From: an uncultured Collinsella sp.
GTDB taxonomy: Bacteria > Actinomycetota > Coriobacteriia > Coriobacteriales > Coriobacteriaceae
Assembly (NCBI GenBank): GCA_902479075.1
Contig: CABSNK010000014.1
Location: 4,550 to 68,549 of the forward strand
Direction: 5' to 3'
Length of the DNA: 64,000 nucleotides
A model generated the notes under the pieces. That model had not been told where the DNA came from and ran no database searches. It saw only the letters and a program-made list of their open reading frames with translations. Position numbers and translations under genes: made by a program. Positions 40,076 to 48,696 of this stretch are shown piece by piece. How positions within the stretch are numbered: the stretch's first letter is position 1; every line of letters starts with the position of its first letter.

Positions 40076-40861
40076 ATGGCAGATACCGCCACTACCGGCA
40101 CCGCGGCCGCCGCACAGACCAATGGGCCGCTTATCCGCGTCGAGGGCCTGCGCAAGAGCTTCGGCTCGCTCGAGGTGCTTAAGGGCATCGACCTGTCCGT
40201 TAACCCCGGCGAGGTCGTTACCATTATCGGCGCCTCGGGCTCGGGCAAGTCGACCTTCCTGCGCTGCCTCAACCTGCTCGAGACTCCGGACGCGGGCCAT
40301 ATCTGGTTTCACGGCCAGGACCTTACGGCCGAGCGCTGCAACATTAACAAGCTGCGTGAGGACATCGGCATGGTGTTCCAGGGCTTTAACCTGTTCAACA
40401 ACATGGATGTGCTCGACAACTGCACGCTCGCGCCCGTCACGCTCAAAAAGATGAGCAAGGCCGAGGCCGAGAAGGTCGCGATGGAGCATCTGACGAGCGT
40501 GGGGCTCGAAAAGTTCGCGCACGCCGCCGTGGGCCGCCTATCCGGTGGCCAAAAGCAGCGCGTGGCCATCGCGCGCGCCCTGTGCATGAATCCGCAGATC
40601 ATGCTGTTCGACGAGCCGACCTCCGCACTCGACCCCGAGATCGTGGGAGAGGTGCTCGAGGTCATGCGCAAGCTTGCGGCCGACGGCATGACCATGGTCG
40701 TCGTCACGCACGAGATGGCCTTTGCCCGAACCGTGTCCGACCGCGTGGTCTTTATGGACAAGGGCGTGGTGCTCGAGGACGCCGCGCCGGCCGAGCTCTT
40801 CGGCAACCCCAAGCACCAGCGCACCCGCGAGTTCCTCTCGCGTTATCTCGAGGACAAATAA
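40076..40861 (+). CDS. Amino-acid ABC transporter ATP-binding protein
   Basis: A 261-residue GlnQ-type ATPase. Walker A GASGSGKST, Q-loop VFQGFNLF, signature LSGGQKQR, Walker B IMLFDEPTSALD and switch His in VVVTHEM are all intact. It drives the adjoining permease by ATP hydrolysis on the cytoplasmic side. GAGGAGA precedes ATG 40076. Ends at a terminator (40886-40911). Confidence 0.94.
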   Translation: MADTATTGTAAAAQTNGPLIRVEGLRKSFGSLEVLKGIDLSVNPGEVVTIIGASGSGKSTFLRCLNLLETPDAGHIWFHGQDLTAERCNINKLREDIGMVFQGFNLFNNMDVLDNCTLAPVTLKKMSKAEAEKVAMEHLTSVGLEKFAHAAVGRLSGGQKQRVAIARALCMNPQIMLFDEPTSALDPEIVGEVLEVMRKLAADGMTMVVVTHEMAFARTVSDRVVFMDKGVVLEDAAPAELFGNPKHQRTREFLSRYLEDK

Positions 40862-40885
40862 CCGACCGCAAACTCTTGCGTTGCA

Positions 40886-40911
40886 GGGCCGCTCCCGTGG
40901 GGCGGCCTTTG
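40886..40911 (+). terminator. Terminator of the amino-acid importer operon
   Basis: GGGCCGC and GCGGCC pair around TCCCGTGGG and are followed by TTTG; modest T-run. Confidence 0.6.
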
Positions 40912-40933
40912 TCGTCACAATCGAAAGGATGTC

Positions 40934-42349
40934 ATGGCCGAGGTTTGGCGCTTCTTTGCGCATGAGGACGATTTTGCTGATTTGGATGAAACTGGCGCGT
41001 GCGAGCGCCTGGGGCGCGTGCTGTCGTTTCCGACCATCTCGAGCATGGATGCCGAGGCGGTGGACTGGCAGCCGTTCGACGACCTGCGCGCCTATATGCA
41101 GCAGGCCTGGCCGCACGTATTTGCGGCGGGCGAGGTCGAGCTTATCGACCATTCGCTATTGGTGACACTTAGCGGTTCCGACCCCGCCCTCAAACCCGTC
41201 ATGCTCATGGGCCACATGGACGTGGTCCCCGTGGTGCCCGGCACCGAGGCTGACTGGACGTATGCCCCCTTTAGCGGACATGTGGACGACACCTACATTT
41301 GGGGTCGCGGTGCCATCGACATGAAAGACCAGGTCGCAGGCATTCTCGAGGCGGTTGAGTATGCGTTGGCGCACGGCTGGGAGCACAAGCGTTCCCTGCT
41401 GCTCGCTTTTGGCCAGGACGAGGAAACCACGCAGTACGGCGCGGGAGCAATCGGCCGCGTGCTCGAGGAACGCGGCGTTGAACTTGAATACCTGATCGAC
41501 GAGGGCGACTACCGCATCGTTTCGGATGCCGAGTACAGCGCGGGCGAGGGTTGGCTCATGCACGCCGACCTCGCGGAGAAGGGCTATGCCGATATCGTGC
41601 TCAAGACGAAGAGTGAGGGTGGACATTCTTCTAACCCCTACGGCGGCACGTCGCTCGAGGTGCTCAGCCGTGCCATCACCGCAATCTGCGATATCGAGTG
41701 GCCGACGCGCGTGACCGACTTGCTTGCCGCCCAGCTCGTCGAGCTGGGGCTCTACACGGCGGATGAAATTGCCGCCAACGGGGGCGCCATTGTCCGCGAT
41801 TGCCTCGCCAGCAAGAAGCTCTATCCGCTGGTGACGACCACCTGCGCACCCACGCAGATCGAGGGTGGCAGCACCGGCGCCAACGTAATGCCGCAGGATA
41901 TGTGGGCCAACATCAACTTCCGCATGCTCGAGGGCACGAGCGTGGCCGACGTTGTGGCGCGCTGCCGTGAGGCGGTTGCCGGGGCGGACCTTGCCGGTCG
42001 TGTCGAAGTGGAGCTAGGCCCCGGCAGCCCCGAACCCTCGCCGTCCCTGCGCATCGGTGGCCCCGGCCTCGAGGCGGTTCGCTCCATCGCCGCCCGCTAT
42101 TTCCGTGATCCAAAGGGGACGGAGGAAAATGGATCATTCGAGCCAGTGGCAATTGTGCCCTCGACCGTGATCGATGCGACCGACGCTGCCAACTACCAGC
42201 GCATTTGCCCTGAGTGCATTCGCTTCTCGGCCTTTGTGGTTGATGACGACGAGTGCGATCGCGGCGTCCACGGCACCAACGAGCGCATCACCTGCCGCGC
42301 CTACCTCCAGGGTATCCGCTTTTTCATCGCTCTGCTTCAAACGCTCTAG
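40934..42349 (+). CDS. M20-family metallopeptidase with repeat-derived insertion
   Basis: A 471-residue M20 peptidase of the carboxypeptidase S/PM20D1 type. Zinc ligands: GHMDVVP (His, residue about 95), GRGAIDMKD (bridging Asp), QDEETTQYGA (Glu-Glu), and a dimerisation domain with SEGGHSSNPYGGTS. It would cleave dipeptides or N-acyl amino acids in the cytoplasm, in line with the amino-acid importer just upstream. Residues 392-402 (DPKGTEENGSF) are encoded by a 33-base copy of intergenic repeat family B (42106-42138), inserted in frame before the conserved PVAIVPSTVIDATDAANY segment. AAAGGATG precedes the ATG. Confidence 0.88.
   Translation: MAEVWRFFAHEDDFADLDETGACERLGRVLSFPTISSMDAEAVDWQPFDDLRAYMQQAWPHVFAAGEVELIDHSLLVTLSGSDPALKPVMLMGHMDVVPVVPGTEADWTYAPFSGHVDDTYIWGRGAIDMKDQVAGILEAVEYALAHGWEHKRSLLLAFGQDEETTQYGAGAIGRVLEERGVELEYLIDEGDYRIVSDAEYSAGEGWLMHADLAEKGYADIVLKTKSEGGHSSNPYGGTSLEVLSRAITAICDIEWPTRVTDLLAAQLVELGLYTADEIAANGGAIVRDCLASKKLYPLVTTTCAPTQIEGGSTGANVMPQDMWANINFRMLEGTSVADVVARCREAVAGADLAGRVEVELGPGSPEPSPSLRIGGPGLEAVRSIAARYFRDPKGTEENGSFEPVAIVPSTVIDATDAANYQRICPECIRFSAFVVDDDECDRGVHGTNERITCRAYLQGIRFFIALLQTL
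42106..42138 (+). repeat. Family B 33-base repeat, copy inside a coding region
   Basis: TGATCC - AAAGGGGACGGAGGAAAAT - GGATCATT; 26 of 33 positions agree with the intergenic copy at 23240-23272. Being 33 bases long it keeps the peptidase frame. Confidence 0.8.
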
Positions 42350-42363
42350 CCAAAAACAAGCTC

Positions 42364-42476
42364 TTGGTGCAATGGGGTCAGGTTTGTTTGCACCAATCAT
42401 TCCGTGCGGGTTATATGCAGGTTTGCCTGCGCACGCTATCATGTATGGGTTAGACCGCAACTATGTACCCCATACA
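42364..42476. repeat. Two small palindromes between the peptidase and prfA
   Basis: TTGGTGC / GCACCAA (42364-42370, 42390-42396) and TGTATGGG / CCCATACA (42442-42449, 42469-42476). No T-run follows either. The rest of the gap holds the mini-ORF at 42484. Confidence 0.5.
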
Positions 42477-42483
42477 CGAAGGG

Positions 42484-42516
42484 ATGCGCATGTATCTGAA
42501 GATCGACATGTTCTAG
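42484..42516 (+). CDS. Possible 10-codon leader peptide upstream of prfA
   Basis: ATG CGC ATG TAT CTG AAG ATC GAC ATG TTC TAG, with CGAAGGG just before the start. It ends in UAG, a codon read by release factor 1, the product of the downstream gene, and closes 80 bases before the prfA start. Too short to support by composition; listed because of its position. Confidence 0.25.
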   Translation: MRMYLKIDMF

Positions 42517-42596
42517 CTGGGCTTACCCCCGCAGTGGCGCCATGCGCCCCATCATTCTGCCGATTTTCATCTTCACGCATATAAAGGAGTCCTGCC

Positions 42597-43664
42597 ATGC
42601 GCGACAAGCTCGAAAAGATCATCAAGGCCTACGAGGAGCTCGAGAAGAAGCTGTCCGACCCGGCCGTCGCCTCCGACATCAAGGAGTTCACGCGTCTCAA
42701 CAAGGAGTACGCGCACCAGTCCGACCTCATTGCTGCCTCGCGCGAGTACATCGGCGCGCTCGACGACATCGAGGCTGCCAAGGAAATGCTCCACGATACT
42801 ACCGATGCCGATGAGAAGGAGATGCTCCAGATGGACATCTCCGAAAACGAGGCCAAGCTTCCCCAGCTCGAGGAAGATATCAAGTACATGCTCATCCCGA
42901 GCGACCCCAACGACGACAAGAACACCATCGTCGAGATCCGCTCCGCCGCCGGTGGCGACGAGGCGGCCATCTTCGCCGGCGACCTGTACAAGATGTACCA
43001 GCGCTTTTGCGAGTCGCGTGGCTGGAAGACCACCGTGCTCGATTCCAGCCCCAGCGAGGCCGGCGGCTTTAAGTCCATCGAGTTCAAGGTCGAGGGCGAC
43101 CGCGTCTACTCCGTCATGAAGTTCGAGTCCGGCGTGCACCGTGTCCAGCGCGTTCCCAAGACCGAGTCTCAGGGCCGCATCCAGACCTCCACGGCAACCG
43201 TCGCAGTGCTTCCCGAGGCCGAGGAGATTGACGTCCAGATCAACCAGTCCGACCTGCGTATCGACACTTACTGCGCTTCGGGCCCTGGCGGTCAGTGCGT
43301 TAACACCACCTACTCCGCCGTGCGTATCACTCACCTGCCCACCAACACCGTGGTGCAGTCGCAGGAGCAGCGCTCCCAGATCCAGAACCGCGAGGTCTGC
43401 ATGCAGATGCTGCGTGCCCGTCTGTACGAGATGGAACTCGAGAAGCAGCAGGCCGAGCTCGGCGCCGAGCGCCAGAGCCAGATCGGCCACGGCAACCGTT
43501 CCGAGAAGATCCGTACCTACAACCAGCCCCAGGACCGCGTGACCGACCACCGCATCGGTTTCAACTCCACCTACAACGGCGTCCTTCTGGGCGACCAGCT
43601 CGGCACCGTGATCGAGGCGCTCGCCGCCGCCGAGCGAGCCGAGAAGCTGGCACAGGCTGTGTAG
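42597..43664 (+). CDS. prfA: Peptide chain release factor 1
   Basis: A 355-residue class-I release factor. It recognises UAA/UAG stop codons: the anticodon-like motif region contains the RF1 form (within TSTATVAVLPEAEEI to the PNT-type loop), and the peptidyl-hydrolysis motif GGQ is in CASGPGGQCVNTTYSAV (GGQ at about residue 230). The Gln of GGQ is the target of the PrmC methylase encoded downstream. AAAGGAG precedes the ATG. Followed 3 bases after the stop by a family C element. Confidence 0.96.
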   Translation: MRDKLEKIIKAYEELEKKLSDPAVASDIKEFTRLNKEYAHQSDLIAASREYIGALDDIEAAKEMLHDTTDADEKEMLQMDISENEAKLPQLEEDIKYMLIPSDPNDDKNTIVEIRSAAGGDEAAIFAGDLYKMYQRFCESRGWKTTVLDSSPSEAGGFKSIEFKVEGDRVYSVMKFESGVHRVQRVPKTESQGRIQTSTATVAVLPEAEEIDVQINQSDLRIDTYCASGPGGQCVNTTYSAVRITHLPTNTVVQSQEQRSQIQNREVCMQMLRARLYEMELEKQQAELGAERQSQIGHGNRSEKIRTYNQPQDRVTDHRIGFNSTYNGVLLGDQLGTVIEALAAAERAEKLAQAV

Positions 43665-43667
43665 TGG

Positions 43668-43820
43668 GTTACGCGGTTTTACCAAACCGCGTAACGGCTC
43701 GACGCTGCGCGGGCCGCATTTGGACAATCTGACGTTCAACTTCAAGGGCGCGACCAGAAGGTCAGCGCCCTTTCGTTTCACGTCACCTTGTCTCAAATGC
43801 GACCCGCTCGCTGTCCGTCC
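43668..43820 (+). repeat. Family C structured element, copy 2
   Basis: Hairpin GTTACGCGG TTTTACCAAA CCGCGTAAC, GGCTCGACGCTGC, outer stem GCGGGCCGCATTTG / CAAATGCGACCCGC (one C-A mismatch), CAATCTGACGTTCAA, inner hairpin AGGGCGC GACCAGAAGGTC AGCGCCCT, then TTTCACGTCACCTTG and CGCTGTCCGTCC. Begins 4 bases after the prfA stop codon. Confidence 0.8.
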
Positions 43821-44300
43821 TCTGCCTGCGGCGTTGCCTTGCTCCGGATGCGGTATGCTCAACCTGCGGCGCCTTAGAGGTGGTCATTGGGGACGTTCTT
43901 AAACGACTAGGTTGGGCTTATTGCTTTGAGATGTTATTCAATCGTCTTTGATAGACTTCAAGCTGTCTACCTGCTGAAAGCAATTAACGGTATGCATCTG
44001 CAATTGAAAATATTGCTTGAAAAATCGTCCAAGAAGTCGCGGGGTGATTTTTGACGCGTTGCGCGTCAAGTGATGTGGCAAGCGTTTGGTTAGATATTGG
44101 TTAGTTTTGGGGCAACCTTGCCAAAAGCTTGACGAATGCAAATCTAGACGTCGGCGAATGAACACTTTGAGCGAGCCCGGTGCAAAATTCTGGGCTGATT
44201 CTCGATAATCGCCTTCAATCGTCTCTTGCCAAGCGCTGGCCTCGCGTACAATCTGCTCCGACATTCGCGCGCCGCCCGGCGCTTAAGAGGGGAGGACCCC
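43821..44300. other. Gap between prfA and prmC without a gene
   Basis: About 480 bases with no supported gene. Positions 43900-44250 are more AT-rich than the surroundings. It contains CAAGCTGTCTACCTGC (about 43959), which also occurs in the family D element at 23311-23462, a hairpin TTGACGCG / CGCGTCAA at about 44052-44070, and TACAAT (about 44246) as a possible -10 box for prmC. Looks like decayed repeat DNA plus a promoter. Confidence 0.5.
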
Positions 44301-45551
44301 ATGGCAAACGAGATCTGGACCATCAAGCGTTGTCTCGAGTGGACCAAGGAGTACCTGGCCGAGCGCGGCGAGGAACACCCCCGACTTTCTGCCGAGTGGC
44401 TGCTCTGCGCTGCCACGGGTCTGGCGCGCATTGACTTATATATGCGTATGGACGAGACGCTCGATGCGGCGCAGCTCGAGACCATGCACGCGGCGGTCGT
44501 CCGCCGCGCCAAGGGCGAGCCGCTGCAGTACATCACCGGCAGCACGCAGTTCCGCATGATCGACGTCGCGTGCGCCCCCGGCGTACTCATTCCGCGTCCC
44601 GAGACCGAGATGCTCGTCGAGGAAGTCCTCAATTATCTGGATGCCGAGGTGCTGAGCCCCGAGGCTGCCGCCCGTCAGCGCGTTGAGCTGCCCTGGAACG
44701 ACGAGGTCGAGCAAGCGCGCAAAGTCGAAGCCGCATTGGCCGACGAGCGAGCGACGGCCGAGCGCCGTGCCGCTAACCTCACGGCTGCCGATGAGGCTGC
44801 GCTGGGTGGCGACGTACTGGGCAGCCGTGCCTATGCCGAGGAACTGGCCGACCGCGAGGCCGAGGAAGCCGCCACGCAGATAGCAGAAGCCGAAGCCGCG
44901 GAAGCCGCCGAGCCCGAGCTCGACGAATACGGCATCGCCATCGAAGGCGCCGACCACGAGGCGTCTCTGACGGAGGATGCCGCCGCGCCCGCTCCGGTCG
45001 AGCCCAGTATCGCCCGCGTTCTCGAGGTCGGCTGCGGCACGGGCTGCATCTCGCTTTCCCTTGCCTGGGAGCGCCGCGGCCATGTCACCTGCACCGCTAC
45101 CGATATCGAACCGCGTGCCATTGACCTGGCCACCAAAAACCGCGACGCGCTCGGGCTTACGTCCGATGAGGTCGCCTTCAGCCTCACAAACCTGGTGAGC
45201 TCTATCCCCCGCGAGGAATGGGGCACCTTCGACGTGCTCGTCTCCAACCCGCCTTACATTCCGACTGACGTCATGCGCTCGCTGCCGCACGAGGTCAAGG
45301 ACTTCGAGCCCGATTTAGCGCTCGAGGGCGGCGCCGACGGCCTCGATATCTTCCGCCGCCTGCTCAATGCGGCGCCCTATATGCTGCGCGCCGGCGGCCT
45401 GTTTGCCTGCGAGCTCTACGAGGGCGCCCTCGATGCCGCGGCCGAGCTCTGTCGCCAGGCGGGTCTCTCGGACGTGCGCATCGTCCGCGACCTCACCGAT
45501 CGTCCCCGCATCGTCAGAGCCATCGTCACCGAGCCCAAACAGCGCCAGTAA
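44301..45551 (+). CDS. prmC: Release factor glutamine methyltransferase with large acidic insertion
   Basis: A 416-residue PrmC/HemK (usual 270-290). It methylates the GGQ glutamine of release factors 1 and 2. N-terminal helical domain (1-75), linker GEPLQYITG, then RPETEMLVEEVL; the Rossmann methyltransferase core starts with VLEVGCGTGCISLSLA (240-255) and has catalytic NPPY at 316-319. Between residues about 114 and 236 is an Ala/Glu-rich insertion with no counterpart in E. coli PrmC; it interrupts the link between linker and core rather than adding to an end. GGGGAGGA precedes ATG 44301. Confidence 0.92.
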   Translation: MANEIWTIKRCLEWTKEYLAERGEEHPRLSAEWLLCAATGLARIDLYMRMDETLDAAQLETMHAAVVRRAKGEPLQYITGSTQFRMIDVACAPGVLIPRPETEMLVEEVLNYLDAEVLSPEAAARQRVELPWNDEVEQARKVEAALADERATAERRAANLTAADEAALGGDVLGSRAYAEELADREAEEAATQIAEAEAAEAAEPELDEYGIAIEGADHEASLTEDAAAPAPVEPSIARVLEVGCGTGCISLSLAWERRGHVTCTATDIEPRAIDLATKNRDALGLTSDEVAFSLTNLVSSIPREEWGTFDVLVSNPPYIPTDVMRSLPHEVKDFEPDLALEGGADGLDIFRRLLNAAPYMLRAGGLFACELYEGALDAAAELCRQAGLSDVRIVRDLTDRPRIVRAIVTEPKQRQ

Positions 45552-45565
45552 TATTTATTAACTGG

Positions 45566-45595
45566 TTAGCAAAAATTATAAATTAGTTTATAATT
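45566..45595 (+). promoter_or_regulatory. hicAB promoter and palindromic operator
   Basis: TTAGCA and TATAAT (45566, 45589) with 17-base spacing. The -10 box is inside a perfect 9-base-arm palindrome AATTATAAA TTAG TTTATAATT (45574-45595), 24 bases before hicA. A bound HicB or HicAB complex would block the promoter. Confidence 0.7.
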
Positions 45596-45619
45596 AGGAC
45601 GGCTGAAAGAGGTCGGCCC

Positions 45620-45805
45620 ATGCAACCTCCTACCTTTCGGGAAATCATTGCCCTACTCAAGCACGATGGATTCGTGGAGGTCGCGCAAGTCGGTAGTCAT
45701 GCTAAGCATGTTTCTGGTGACCGTGTTGTCACCGCGAACGGCTCTGGTGGTGATCGACCAAAGAAGGGCACGTGGGCAAGTATTCGTCGCCAAGCTGGAT
45801 GGTAG
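45620..45805 (+). CDS. hicA: HicA-type mRNA interferase toxin
   Basis: A 61-residue HicA toxin: FREIIALLKHDGFVEVAQVGSHAKHVSG with the catalytic His27 in GSH, and a C-terminal PKKGTWASIRRQAGW that matches the conserved KGT...I..QAG end of the family. It folds as a double-stranded RNA-binding domain and cleaves mRNA. GAAAGAGG precedes the ATG. The antitoxin gene follows after 11 bases. Complete and apparently intact. Confidence 0.9.
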   Translation: MQPPTFREIIALLKHDGFVEVAQVGSHAKHVSGDRVVTANGSGGDRPKKGTWASIRRQAGW

Positions 45806-45816
45806 CTGGAGGCAAA

Positions 45817-46263
45817 ATGAGGCAGCGATTTACCTATGACTGCGTTCTCATAAAAGAAGACGACGGTTACTGCGCTAGCTTCCCGCAGATTCCTGGCACC
45901 TTTGCCGATGGCGACACGCGCGAAGAAGCGATTGCCCATGCCACCGAGGCACTGATGGCGTTTTTGGCCGACGACCTCAACAACGGTTTGACTCCGGCAG
46001 GGTACGAACGCTCGGCCGAGGTCGTGGCCCTTTCAGTCGAAATCGACCACGATGGCGCTCGGGAAGCGGCGTGCCGAACATTTAAAGACGCAGCGCTGGA
46101 CCTCAAAGTCTCCGCTTCGCGGATTACCGCGCTGGTCAAAGCAGGAAAGCTCGATGTTGAACTCGTCGACGGCCGTCGGATGATAACGATAGACAGCATC
46201 GAGCGCTACGCCGCCCAAGAACGCCACGCCGGCAGGCCAAAGAAGTTCGTCGCAGTCCAATAA
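45817..46263 (+). CDS. hicB: HicB-type antitoxin with DNA-binding C-terminus
   Basis: A 148-residue HicB antitoxin. The N-terminal degraded RNase H-like fold reads FTYDCVLIKEDDGYCASFPQIPGTFADGDTREEAIAHATEAL, the usual HicB pattern; the C-terminal half (DLKVSASRITALVKAGKLDVELVDGRRMITIDSIERYA) looks like an excisionase-type helix-turn-helix rather than the ribbon-helix-helix of short HicBs. It would neutralise HicA and repress the operon. GGAGG precedes ATG 45817; a GTG at 45772 would overlap hicA. Confidence 0.88.
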   Translation: MRQRFTYDCVLIKEDDGYCASFPQIPGTFADGDTREEAIAHATEALMAFLADDLNNGLTPAGYERSAEVVALSVEIDHDGAREAACRTFKDAALDLKVSASRITALVKAGKLDVELVDGRRMITIDSIERYAAQERHAGRPKKFVAVQ

Positions 46264-46397
46264 CCCCCTCACTTTCACCGACTACTAGAGCCGCTCACCA
46301 AACCAACATGCGCTCTGGGCAAATAGGTTGAACGTTTCGTGCGAGAATGCCCCACAGTAAATAAACTTGCACCAGAGCGTAAGGGGCTGGCATACAC

Positions 46398-47141
46398 ATG
46401 CAGACGGTCTATCGGGTATTCGAGGGAACGCGTGAGCCGCATCGGCTCGCCGTCGAGCGTACGGCCGAGCTACTCGGTCGCGGTGGCCTGGCGCTTATTC
46501 CAACCGAGACGGTCTACGGTGTCGCCGTGGCAGTCAACGCCTTCTCGGATGCCGTTCCACAAGATACAAGTGAACCTCTGCCGTGGCCGCGCGATCCGCA
46601 GGCCACCGTCAACGGCGCCGCGGTCCCCGCACTCGGTACCGGCTATCGTCGTATCTTTACCCTCAAGCAGCGCGAGCTCACGCAAACGGTTGCCTGGCTG
46701 GTTGATGATGCCGAGGCACTCGATCGCTATGGCGTGGATATCCCTCATGAGGCCCGCGCGCTTGCCCAACGATGCTGGCCGGGCGCCCTGACTATCGTGG
46801 TCAAGGCAGCCCCCTGCGTGCCGACCTTTATGCGCGCTGCCGACGACACCGTGGCCCTGCGCGCTTCGGCCTCTCCTGTGGTGCAGGCGCTCATCCGCGC
46901 CTGCGGCAGTCCGCTTGCCTGCACCAGCGCCAATACGCACGGCGCGCCCGCGCCGGCAAGCTTTGCCGACGTTGAGGACCGCATTCTGGAGGGGGTCGAT
47001 GTGGCCGTCGACGCGGGCGAGACCCCGTGCCGCGACGCTTCGACCATCGTGACGTTTAAGCATGGCGAGCTTCAGATCCTGCGCCAAGGCGCGCTTCCCG
47101 CATCAGAGATCGAGCGGGTTCTGTCCGACCCGATGCAATAG
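46398..47141 (+). CDS. tsaC: Threonylcarbamoyl-AMP synthase (Sua5/YrdC/TsaC family)
   Basis: A 247-residue YrdC-domain enzyme. It makes threonylcarbamoyl-AMP from threonine, bicarbonate and ATP for the t6A37 modification of tRNAs. LIPTETVYGVAVAVNA near residue 33-48 is the conserved KRPxxxP-type nucleotide entry region replaced by RRIFTLKQRELTQ (residues about 84-96); ALAQRCWPGALTIVVKA and GSPLACTSANTHGAPAP are family hallmarks. It is a single YrdC domain without the Sua5 C-terminal part. TAAGGGG precedes the ATG. Confidence 0.93.
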   Translation: MQTVYRVFEGTREPHRLAVERTAELLGRGGLALIPTETVYGVAVAVNAFSDAVPQDTSEPLPWPRDPQATVNGAAVPALGTGYRRIFTLKQRELTQTVAWLVDDAEALDRYGVDIPHEARALAQRCWPGALTIVVKAAPCVPTFMRAADDTVALRASASPVVQALIRACGSPLACTSANTHGAPAPASFADVEDRILEGVDVAVDAGETPCRDASTIVTFKHGELQILRQGALPASEIERVLSDPMQ

Positions 47142-47154
47142 AAAGGTGTAAGCG

Positions 47155-48696
47155 ATGTCGTTGAATCTGGGCAGCCTGGGCATGGAAGATGCCTCGTTTA
47201 ACTTTGGCGGTTCCTACATCATGGCGCTCGACTGCGGCACCACCTCGGTGCTCGCGACCATCGTCGACGAGTACGGCTGCATCGTCGCCCAGGCGCGTCG
47301 TAGCGTCAAAACCAGCTTCCCGCGCCCCGGCTGGGTGGAGCAGGATCCCACGGAGGTGCTTGCCAGCCAGATCGGCGTGATGATGGAGGTCCAGTTTAAG
47401 AGCGGCATCCATTCCGATCGCATCGCCGCCATCGGTATCTCCAACCAGCGCGAGACCACGGTGGTATGGGACCGCGTGAGTGGCCAGCCTATCTACAACG
47501 CCATCGTGTGGCAGTGTCGCCGCACCGCCTCGACAATCGATAAACTGGCCGAGCAGGGCTGCGAGGAGCTGGTGCGTTCCCGCACCGGCCTTACGCTCGA
47601 CCCGTATTTCTCGGCCTCCAAGGTGCAATGGATTCTCGACAACGTCGACGGCGCGCGCGAGAGCGCGGCGGCGGGCGACCTTATGTTTGGCACCATCGAC
47701 ACCTGGCTCATCTACAACCTCACCGGCGGTCAAACCTTTGCCACCGACTACACCAATGCCAGCCGCACAGCGCTCTTCAATATTCATACGCTGGACTGGG
47801 ACGATGACCTGCTGGCTCTCTTCGACATCCCGCGTGCCATGATGCCCGAGGTCCGTTGGAGCTCCGGTGACTACGGTCACGTCGCGAGCGACATCATGAC
47901 CAACATGCCGCCCATCATGGGTGTGGCGGGCGACCAGCAGGCGTCGCTGTTCGGTCACTGCTGCTTCCATCCCGGCCAGACCAAAAACACCTATGGCACG
48001 GGCTGCTTTATGCTCATGAATACCGGCGACGAGATCGTCGAATCCAAGAATGGCCTGGTCTCCACCATCGGTATCGCTGCGGACGGCAAGGTCAGCTATG
48101 CGCTCGAGGGTTCTATTTTTGCCGCCGGCTCAACGATGAACTGGCTGCGCGACAACATGGGCGTTATCTCCAACGTATCCGAATCGGCACGGCTCGCCTC
48201 CTCGATCAGCGACAACGAGGGATGCTACTTTGTCCCCGCTTTTGCGGGCTTGGGTGCACCTTGGTGGGACGCGCACGCCCGCGGCATCGTATGCGGTCTG
48301 ACCGGCGCCTCGAGTCGCGCGACCATCGTGCGTGCCGCTTGCGAGTCCATGGCCTATCAGAGCTATGACGTGCTGCGTGCCATGGAGCAGGACGTGGGTC
48401 TTTCGATCGAGCGCCTGTCCGTCGATGGCGGCGCCTCGCGCAACGAGTTCATCATGCAGTTCCAGGCAGACTTGCTGGATATCCCCGTGCTGCAATGTGA
48501 GTCGGTGGAGACCACGGCAATCGGTGCCGCGTACTTGGCGGGTCTTGCGGTTGGGTATTGGGAGGATCTGGAGGAGCTGGAGCAAAACGCCCAGATCGTT
48601 AAGACGTTCCACCCCCATATGTCCGTTGAGCGTCGCGAGCACAACCTGGACGGTTGGCACGATGCGGTCAGGCGTTCGCTCAGCACCACTCAGTAG
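47155..48696 (+). CDS. glpK: Glycerol kinase
   Basis: A 513-residue FGGY carbohydrate kinase, glycerol kinase type. ALDCGTTSVLATIVDE at residues 23-38 is the phosphate-1 motif, NQRETTVVWDR and NAIVWQCRRTA are glycerol-kinase signatures, and GVAGDQQASLFGHCCF and TYGTGCFMLMNTG the central ones. It phosphorylates glycerol to glycerol-3-phosphate with ATP. An N-terminal extension of about 20 residues precedes the core; GAAAGGTG supports the start at 47155, though ATG 47221 is an alternative. No glpF or glpD is nearby. Confidence 0.94.
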   Translation: MSLNLGSLGMEDASFNFGGSYIMALDCGTTSVLATIVDEYGCIVAQARRSVKTSFPRPGWVEQDPTEVLASQIGVMMEVQFKSGIHSDRIAAIGISNQRETTVVWDRVSGQPIYNAIVWQCRRTASTIDKLAEQGCEELVRSRTGLTLDPYFSASKVQWILDNVDGARESAAAGDLMFGTIDTWLIYNLTGGQTFATDYTNASRTALFNIHTLDWDDDLLALFDIPRAMMPEVRWSSGDYGHVASDIMTNMPPIMGVAGDQQASLFGHCCFHPGQTKNTYGTGCFMLMNTGDEIVESKNGLVSTIGIAADGKVSYALEGSIFAAGSTMNWLRDNMGVISNVSESARLASSISDNEGCYFVPAFAGLGAPWWDAHARGIVCGLTGASSRATIVRAACESMAYQSYDVLRAMEQDVGLSIERLSVDGGASRNEFIMQFQADLLDIPVLQCESVETTAIGAAYLAGLAVGYWEDLEELEQNAQIVKTFHPHMSVERREHNLDGWHDAVRRSLSTTQ

